Translations under genes and position numbers: made by a program
Assembly: GCF_003003075.1 (NCBI RefSeq)
Contig: NZ_PVTX01000006.1
Coordinates: forward strand, 1 to 64,000
Direction of reading: 5' to 3'
DNA: 64,000 bases
Source: Isoptericola halotolerans
Lineage (GTDB): Bacteria; Actinomycetota; Actinomycetes; Actinomycetales; Cellulomonadaceae
Shown here: piece by piece, positions 58,808-64,000 of the stretch
Layout: every line of letters begins with the position of its first letter
Position numbering within the stretch: position 1 is the first letter of the stretch
Notes under the pieces: generated by a model
Database searches by the model: none
Seen by the model: the letters and a program-made list of their open reading frames with translations, nothing else
What the model was told of the DNA's origin: nothing

Positions 58808-60604
58808 ATGACCCACATCCTCTCGGCCGTGGCATGGCCCTATGCCAACGGCCCGCGGCACATCGGCCACGTCGCCGGCTTCGGCGTTCCCTCCGACGTC
58901 TTCAGCCGGCACATGCGGATGGCGGGTCACGACGTCCTGATGGTGTCCGGCACCGACGAGCACGGCACGCCGATCCTCGTCCAGGCCGAGTCCGAGGGCG
59001 TGACCCCCCAGGAGCTCGCGGACCGCTACAACCGCGTCATCGTCGAGGACCTGACGTCCCTCGGCCTGTCCTACGACCTGTTCACGCGCACCACGACGCG
59101 CAACCACTACGCCGTCGTGCAGGAGATGTTCCGCACGGTGCACAAGAACGGCTACATGGTCGAGAAGTCGACCATGGGCGCCATCTCCCCGTCCACGGGC
59201 CGCACGCTGCCGGACCGCTTCATCGAGGGCACCTGCCCGATCTGCGGCTACGACGGCGCGCGCGGCGACCAGTGCGACAACTGCGGCAACCAGCTCGACC
59301 CGATCGACCTGAAGAACCCGCGCAGCCGGATCAACGGCGAGACGCCGAAGTTCGTCGAGTCGAACCACTTCTTCCTCGACCTGCCGGCGCTCGTCGACGC
59401 GCTGTCGTCGTGGCTCGAGACCCGCAACGGGTGGCGGCCCAACGTGCTGAACTTCAGCCGCAACCTGCTCGACGACGTCCGTCCGCGCGCCATGACGCGC
59501 GACATCGACTGGGGCATCCCCGTGCCGCTGGAGGGCTGGGAGGACAACCCCGCCAAGCGGCTCTACGTGTGGTTCGACGCCGTCATCGGCTACCTGTCCA
59601 GCTCGATCGAGTGGTCCCGCCGCCAGGGCACGCCCGAGGCGTGGCGCGAGTGGTGGACCGACCCCGACGCCCGCTCGTACTACTTCATGGGCAAGGACAA
59701 CATCACCTTCCACTCCCAGATCTGGCCGGCCGAGCTGCTGGCGTACGACGGCGGCGGGTCGCGCGGGGGCGCACCGGGCCAGTTCGGCTCGCTCCAGCTG
59801 CCCACCGAGGTCGTCTCCAGCGAGTTCCTCAACGTCGAGGGTCAGAAGTTCTCGTCGTCGCGCGGCGTGGTCATCTACGTGCGCGACATGCTCGCGCGCT
59901 ACCAGCCCGACGCGTTCCGCTACTACGTGGCCGCCGCAGGCCCGGAGAACCAGGACGTGGACTTCACGTGGGACGGGTTCCTGCGCCGCACCAACGACGA
60001 GCTCGTCGCCGGCTGGGGCAACCTGGTCAACCGCACGGCGAGCATGGTGCACAAGAACTTCGGCGAGATCCCGGCCGCCGGCGAGCTGACCGACACCGAC
60101 CGGGACGTCCTGGCCTCCACGCGCAAGGCGTTCGGCGACATCGGCTCGCTCATCGCGGCCAACCGGCAGCGGGCCGCGATCGCGGAGGCGATGCGCGTCG
60201 TCGGCGACGTCAACCGCTACGTCTCCGAGACGGAGCCGTGGAAGCTCAAGACCGACCCGGACCGTCTCGCCACCGTGCTGCACACGACGACGCAGGCCGT
60301 CAGCGACTGCAACACGCTGCTCGCCCCGTTCCTGCCGCACTCGGCCCAGTCGGTGCACGAGGTGCTGGGCGGCACGGGCCAGTTCGCCCCGCAGCCGCGC
60401 ATCGAGGAGGTCACCGACCTCGACGACGACTCGCGGCACTACCCGGTCATCACCGGCGACCACGACGGCGGCTACCGGTTCCCCGCGTGGGAGTCGAGGC
60501 CCGTGGCCCCGGGGACGCCGATCGCGAAGCCGTCGCCGGTGTTCACCAAGCTCGACGACTCGATCGTCGAGGAGGAGCTCGAGCGGCTGCGCGAGAAGGC
60601 CTGA
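58808..60604 (+). CDS. metG: Methionyl-tRNA synthetase
   Basis: A 598-residue class I synthetase that charges initiator and elongator tRNA-Met. HIGH is H18-IGH in [15 protein letters not shown]. The KMSKS loop is K347-FSSSR in [10 protein letters not shown]. The zinc-binding connective peptide has [36 protein letters not shown] and [20 protein letters not shown] bind Met and stabilise the active site. There is no C-terminal tRNA-binding domain, as in many actinobacteria. The ATG lies 7 nt after a -10 box. tatD follows after 2 nt. Confidence 0.97.
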   Translation: MTHILSAVAWPYANGPRHIGHVAGFGVPSDVFSRHMRMAGHDVLMVSGTDEHGTPILVQAESEGVTPQELADRYNRVIVEDLTSLGLSYDLFTRTTTRNHYAVVQEMFRTVHKNGYMVEKSTMGAISPSTGRTLPDRFIEGTCPICGYDGARGDQCDNCGNQLDPIDLKNPRSRINGETPKFVESNHFFLDLPALVDALSSWLETRNGWRPNVLNFSRNLLDDVRPRAMTRDIDWGIPVPLEGWEDNPAKRLYVWFDAVIGYLSSSIEWSRRQGTPEAWREWWTDPDARSYYFMGKDNITFHSQIWPAELLAYDGGGSRGGAPGQFGSLQLPTEVVSSEFLNVEGQKFSSSRGVVIYVRDMLARYQPDAFRYYVAAAGPENQDVDFTWDGFLRRTNDELVAGWGNLVNRTASMVHKNFGEIPAAGELTDTDRDVLASTRKAFGDIGSLIAANRQRAAIAEAMRVVGDVNRYVSETEPWKLKTDPDRLATVLHTTTQAVSDCNTLLAPFLPHSAQSVHEVLGGTGQFAPQPRIEEVTDLDDDSRHYPVITGDHDGGYRFPAWESRPVAPGTPIAKPSPVFTKLDDSIVEEELERLREKA

Positions 60605-60606
60605 GC

Positions 60607-61539
60607 GTGGGCCGCAAGCGTGAGCGCGGGTTCCCGCGCGACCCGGAACCGCTGCCCGTCCCCGTCGTCGACAACCACACGCACCTGGACGCGATCGCGG
60701 ACGTCCTGCCCGAGCGTGCCGGCGGCGGCGGCGAGCCGGCCCCGACCGTGGCCGACCACGTCCGCCGGGCCGGCGCCGTCGGCGTCGACCGGATGGTGCA
60801 GGTGGGTAGCGACCTACCGTCCGTCGGGTGGACCGACGCGCTCCTGCGAGGCACCGACGCCGCGGCGCTGCTGGGCGCGGTCGCGATCCACCCGAACGAG
60901 GCGGTGCTGCACGCGGGCGTCCGCGAGGTGGGCCCGGACGGTCTCGAGCCGCACCCCGAGGCCCACCACGACGTCCCGCTCGACGACGCGATCGCCCGGG
61001 TCGCGCAGGTCGCCCGCGACAACCCCCGCGTGCGGGCGGTGGGGGAGACGGGCATGGACCTGTTCCGCACCGGCCCGCAGGGCGAGCAGGCACAGCGGGA
61101 GTCGTTCCGCGCCCACATCGCCCTCGCCAAGGAGCTCGGCCTGGCCCTCCAGATCCACGACCGCGACGCACACGCCCCGGTGATCGAGGTCCTCCTCGCC
61201 GACGGCGCGCCCGAGCGGACCGTGTTCCACTGCTTCAGCGGCGACGCGGAGATGGCGGAGCTCGCCGCGGAGCACGGGTGGTACCTGTCCTTCGCCGGGC
61301 CGGTGACGTACCCGAAGAACGCGCACCTGCGCGAGGCGTTGCGGACGGTGCCGCTCGAGCTCGTCCTCGTCGAGACCGACGCCCCCTACCTGCCGCCGCA
61401 CCCGTTCCGGGGGCAGCCGAACGCGCCGTACGTCGCCGCGCACACCGTGCGCGCGATGGCGGAGGTGCTCGAACGACCGCTCGACGAGGTGTGCCGAGCG
61501 ATCTCGGACAACAGCGGCCGGGTCTACGGGTCGTGGTGA
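60607..61539 (+). CDS. tatD: TatD-family metal-dependent deoxyribonuclease
   Basis: A 310-residue TIM-barrel metalloenzyme. The first metal motif is VVDNHTHLD, then AVGETGMDLFRTGP supplies the bridging Glu, LALQIHDRDAH and VFHCFSGDAEMAEL further His, and LVETDAPYLPPHPFRGQPN the terminal Asp. The family removes nucleotides from 3' ends and is tied to DNA repair or quality control. GTG at 60607 lies 2 nt after metG, so the two are co-transcribed, in the order metG-tatD-rpfB typical of actinobacteria. Confidence 0.94.
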   Translation: MGRKRERGFPRDPEPLPVPVVDNHTHLDAIADVLPERAGGGGEPAPTVADHVRRAGAVGVDRMVQVGSDLPSVGWTDALLRGTDAAALLGAVAIHPNEAVLHAGVREVGPDGLEPHPEAHHDVPLDDAIARVAQVARDNPRVRAVGETGMDLFRTGPQGEQAQRESFRAHIALAKELGLALQIHDRDAHAPVIEVLLADGAPERTVFHCFSGDAEMAELAAEHGWYLSFAGPVTYPKNAHLREALRTVPLELVLVETDAPYLPPHPFRGQPNAPYVAAHTVRAMAEVLERPLDEVCRAISDNSGRVYGSW

Positions 61540-61575
61540 CCCCTGTCGCTTCTGCCCCGGTTCGACTACGGTCTG

Positions 61576-62811
61576 GTGACCGTGGCGACACCTGAGGCGG
61601 GACGACGGCTGGACAGCACCCGGCGGCGTCGTCCCTCGGAACGGTACGTCGGTCGCCGTGGCCCCTTGCCCGGGATCGCCCGTGGTGCCCTGCAGGTCCT
61701 GGTGGTCGCCGCGGTGGCGCTCGGCGCGACGGGTGTGGTCGCGGCGCACAGCACGATCACCGTCGACGTCGACGGCCGCGTGCAGACCCTCGACGGCTAC
61801 GGGAGCACCGTCGGTGAGGTGCTCGCGTTCCACGGCATCCGGCCCGGTCCGGACGACCTCGTGCAGCCGGTGGCCTCCGCGCCCGCACCGCGGGACGGCG
61901 AGGTCGTGGTGCGGACGAGCAAGGAGGTCACGCTCGAGGTCGACGGCGAGACCACGAGCTTCCGGACGACGGCGCACACGGTGGGCGAGCTCCTCGCCGC
62001 CCTCGGGCCGCGGGGCGACGGGGCCGTGACGACGGCGTCCCGCAGCGACCCGCTGGGCCGCGGCCCGGTGCGGGTCTCCACCCGCAAGACCGTCTACGTG
62101 TCGGTCGACGGCTCCGTGCTGCCGTTGCGGACCACGCAGGCGACCGTCCGCGACGTGCTCGCCGAGGTCGAGATCTCCCTGGGCGACGAGGACCGGACGT
62201 CGGTGCCGTTGGGTGCCGCCGCCGTCGACGGCATGGTCGTGGTGGTCAACCGCGGCGAGACGGCCTCCGACATCGTCACGGAGGTCATCCCGTTCGAGAC
62301 GGAGCGCATCGAGTCCGACGAGCTGCCGAAGGGCCACGAGACGGTGCGCACGCGGGGCGTCCCGGGCGAGCGGGTGACGACGTACCAGGTGCACACGCTC
62401 GACGGTGCGGAGGTGGAGCGCACGGTCGTCGACCGGTCGGTCACCGTCGAGCCCGTCGACGAGGTCGTCGTGGTGGGCACGCTGGACGTGTCGCAGGTGC
62501 AGGCCGACCCGGGCTCGGCGAGGGCGCTGGGCCGGGCGCTGGCGGCCGAGCGCGGCTGGGGCGACGACCAGTTCGTCTGCCTCGACAAGCTGTGGACCAA
62601 GGAGTCCAACTGGCGCTGGAACGCCGAGAACGCCTCGAGCGGGGCGTACGGCATCCCGCAGTCCCTGCCGGGGTCGAAGATGGCCACGGCCGGCTCCGAC
62701 TGGCGCACCAACCCGGCGACCCAGATCACGTGGGGGCTGGGCTACATCGCGGGGCGGTACGGCACCCCGTGCAGCGCCTGGAACCACTCCATGTCGGTCG
62801 GCTGGTACTGA
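61576..62811 (+). CDS. RpfB-like cell-wall protein: DUF348 repeats, G5 domain, APF-like transglycosylase
   Basis: A 411-residue exported protein. One membrane helix (LQVLVVAAVALGATGVVAAH) is followed by DUF348 repeats (STITVDVDGRVQTLDGYGST; VTLEVDGETTSFRTTAHTVG; VYVSVDGSVLPLRTTQATVR), a G5 domain (TEVIPFETERIESDELPKGH) and a C-terminal lytic-transglycosylase-like domain (CLDKLWTKESNWRWNAENAS then YGIPQSLPGSKMA, ending HSMSVGWY). The last domain is of aggregation-promoting-factor type, not the canonical Rpf lysozyme-like fold. It probably cleaves or remodels peptidoglycan. GTG at 61576 or 61582 may start it; a TACGGT -10 box at 61567-61572 favours the second. Confidence 0.88.
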   Translation: MTVATPEAGRRLDSTRRRRPSERYVGRRGPLPGIARGALQVLVVAAVALGATGVVAAHSTITVDVDGRVQTLDGYGSTVGEVLAFHGIRPGPDDLVQPVASAPAPRDGEVVVRTSKEVTLEVDGETTSFRTTAHTVGELLAALGPRGDGAVTTASRSDPLGRGPVRVSTRKTVYVSVDGSVLPLRTTQATVRDVLAEVEISLGDEDRTSVPLGAAAVDGMVVVVNRGETASDIVTEVIPFETERIESDELPKGHETVRTRGVPGERVTTYQVHTLDGAEVERTVVDRSVTVEPVDEVVVVGTLDVSQVQADPGSARALGRALAAERGWGDDQFVCLDKLWTKESNWRWNAENASSGAYGIPQSLPGSKMATAGSDWRTNPATQITWGLGYIAGRYGTPCSAWNHSMSVGWY

Positions 62812-62930
62812 GCGCACGCGGGGCGCGGCGGGCGCCGTGGCCCCGGTCAACCGTGTGACGTCGGTCGCGAGAGGCGGGTCAATTTTCCGGCATACCGTGT
62901 CGGAGCCGGGCATACATACCACAAGTGGTC

Positions 62931-62959
62931 TTGGTTGAAGATCACGATGCGGTTACGGT
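62931..62959 (+). promoter_or_regulatory. Promoter of the second DUF348 gene
   Basis: TTGGTT (62931-62936) and TACGGT (62954-62959) are 17 bp apart. The preceding 50 bp are clearly more AT-rich than the surroundings and contain ACCAC-AA-GTGGT, a short inverted repeat. Confidence 0.5.
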
Positions 62960-63046
62960 CTTCGGAGCCACCGGATCGACGTCCGGCCCGACCGCCAGTC
63001 GGTGACCTCTCGTCGTGCCCGGACCTGCCGACGTCTGGAACACCTC

Positions 63047-64000
63047 GTGAACGCTTGGTCCGACGACTCCGTCACGCCGCCCGACGCAACCGCCCCCGAG
63101 TCGACCACCGGGGCGGCCGCTGCCGCGACGGCGCTGCGCCGTCGCCGCTGGCCCCTGATCACCATGGTGGTCGCGCTGAGCCTCGTGGTCGCCGGCGGCG
63201 TGAGCGTCGCCGTCGTCGAGCAGCTCCGCAAGGACGTCACCCTCGACGTCGACGGCGAGCTCGTCGCGGTCACCACCTACGCCGGGACCGTGGACGACGT
63301 CCTGGCCGAGGAGGGCGTCCGCGTGGGCGCCAACGACGAGGTCACGCCCGCCGCCGGTGACGAGCTCCGCGACGGGGCCGTCGTCGAGGTGCGCTACGGC
63401 CGCGAGCTGACCGTCGAGGCCGACGGCGAGGAGCAGGACGTCTGGGTCGCCGCGCTCGACGCCGACGAGGCGCTGGCGGAGCTCGCCACGCGTGACGAGC
63501 AGGTCCGCCTCCTGCCCTCCCGGTCCGCCGACCGCGCCACGCTGCCCATCCGGCTCGACGCCGAGCAGCCCGTCGCGCTCGTCGTGGGCGGCGAGGAGAC
63601 CGTGGTCGACGACGGCGCCACGACGCTCTCGGAGCTGTTCGAGGCGGAGTCGGTCGAGATCGACGCCGACGACCGCGTCCACGTGGACCGCATCGAGGCC
63701 GCCGAGGCCGGTGACCCGACGGTGCGCGTCGTCGTGCAGGTGGTCGACGTCAAGAAGGTCACCCAGACCAAGAAGATCGCCCACGACACGGTCACCAGGA
63801 CGGACCCCGACCGCTACCGCGACCAGGGCTCGACCGTCTCCCGGGAGGGCAAGGACGGCGAGCGGACCATCGTCAAGCGCGTGACGCGCGTCGACGGTGA
63901 GGTCGAGTCGCGGGAGAAGGTGTCCAACAAGGTCACCACGAAGCCGGTCGACGAGATCGTCGTCACCGGCACCAAGGAGCGGCCGGAGCCGGAGCCCGAG
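63047..64000 (+). CDS. Second RpfB-like protein with DUF348 and G5 domains (cut by window edge)
   Basis: 318 codons from GTG at 63047 are open to the right edge. The product starts with a short acidic cytoplasmic part, has a membrane helix (WPLITMVVALSLVVAGGVSV), then DUF348 repeats (KDVTLDVDGELVAVTTYAGT; RELTVEADGEEQDVWVAALD; QPVALVVGGEETVVDDGATT) and a G5 domain (KKIAHDTVTRTDPDRYRDQG to EIVVTGTKERPEPEPE). The C-terminal catalytic domain lies outside the window, so whether it is Rpf, APF-like or another hydrolase is not visible. It follows the first RpfB-like gene after 235 bp on the same strand and occupies the classical rpfB place before ksgA. Confidence 0.9.
   Translation, partial: MNAWSDDSVTPPDATAPESTTGAAAAATALRRRRWPLITMVVALSLVVAGGVSVAVVEQLRKDVTLDVDGELVAVTTYAGTVDDVLAEEGVRVGANDEVTPAAGDELRDGAVVEVRYGRELTVEADGEEQDVWVAALDADEALAELATRDEQVRLLPSRSADRATLPIRLDAEQPVALVVGGEETVVDDGATTLSELFEAESVEIDADDRVHVDRIEAAEAGDPTVRVVVQVVDVKKVTQTKKIAHDTVTRTDPDRYRDQGSTVSREGKDGERTIVKRVTRVDGEVESREKVSNKVTTKPVDEIVVTGTKERPEPEPE

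Noticed and set aside
62812-63046. A second ydaO riboswitch before the second DUF348 gene
   Set aside because: The conserved aptamer blocks are missing; only an ordinary promoter can be seen.

Overview
This window is a stretch of a very G+C-rich actinobacterial chromosome. Third codon positions are almost always G or C, -10 hexamers have the TAnnnT form, and several genes appear leaderless. A secreted CBM2-GH6 cellulase, a xylose regulon and several glycosidases sit next to conserved actinobacterial housekeeping genes. Together these suggest a cellulolytic Micrococcales bacterium of the Cellulomonas, Cellulosimicrobium or Isoptericola kind; the family-level placement is inference.

Left part (1-19 kb). 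The left edge cuts through an IS30-type insertion sequence. A c-di-AMP (ydaO/yuaA) riboswitch follows and leads an NlpC/P60 cell-wall hydrolase gene. Next come a tandem-domain universal stress protein, a DUF559/AbiEi-like nuclease-fold gene bracketed by two copies of a palindromic repeat, a DrrAB-type ABC exporter and a serine hydrolase. A GntR/FCD regulator faces an Ehu-like polar amino-acid or ectoine importer. After a type Ic aspartate aminotransferase and some small genes comes an ECF41 (SigJ-type) module: an NmrA-family epimerase, the sigma factor itself and a convergent NDH-2-like flavoprotein. Both transcription units carry near-identical copies of the expected ECF41 promoter.

Middle part (19-38 kb). 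thyA-folA are coupled by a 4-nt overlap. A plant-polysaccharide region follows: the GH6 cellulase, xylB, xylA and a divergent ROK repressor, then tRNA-Arg(CCU) and an SNF2 helicase. A LacI-controlled sugar regulon comes next, with a GH2 hydrolase, a CUT1 ABC importer without its own ATPase, and a secreted GH43-like lipoprotein. Two identical 12-bp palindromes mark the LacI targets. An EntS-like MFS exporter ends the region.

Right part (38-64 kb). A 1421-residue SF1-helicase-like protein seems to have lost its ATPase motifs and its nuclease motif, and is translationally coupled to a small protein ending in PPHW. From mscL onward the order follows the mycobacterial mscL-fmdB-5FCL-rimJ-PMT-rsmI-metG-tatD-rpfB neighbourhood. 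galU and moeA are absent here, and a penicillin acylase, tRNA-Ala(CGC), a CBS plus degenerate-GGDEF protein, a lipoprotein and a GH20 hexosaminidase are inserted. The window ends in the second of two tandem DUF348/G5-type cell-wall genes.

Two families of intergenic palindromes stand out. One has arms around GTTGTGGGCGCGATTTCTGG and occurs four times. The other is a 20-bp-phased CCGAGGTAG/CTACCTCGG array at the 3' ends of genes; it supplies the stop codons of three genes.
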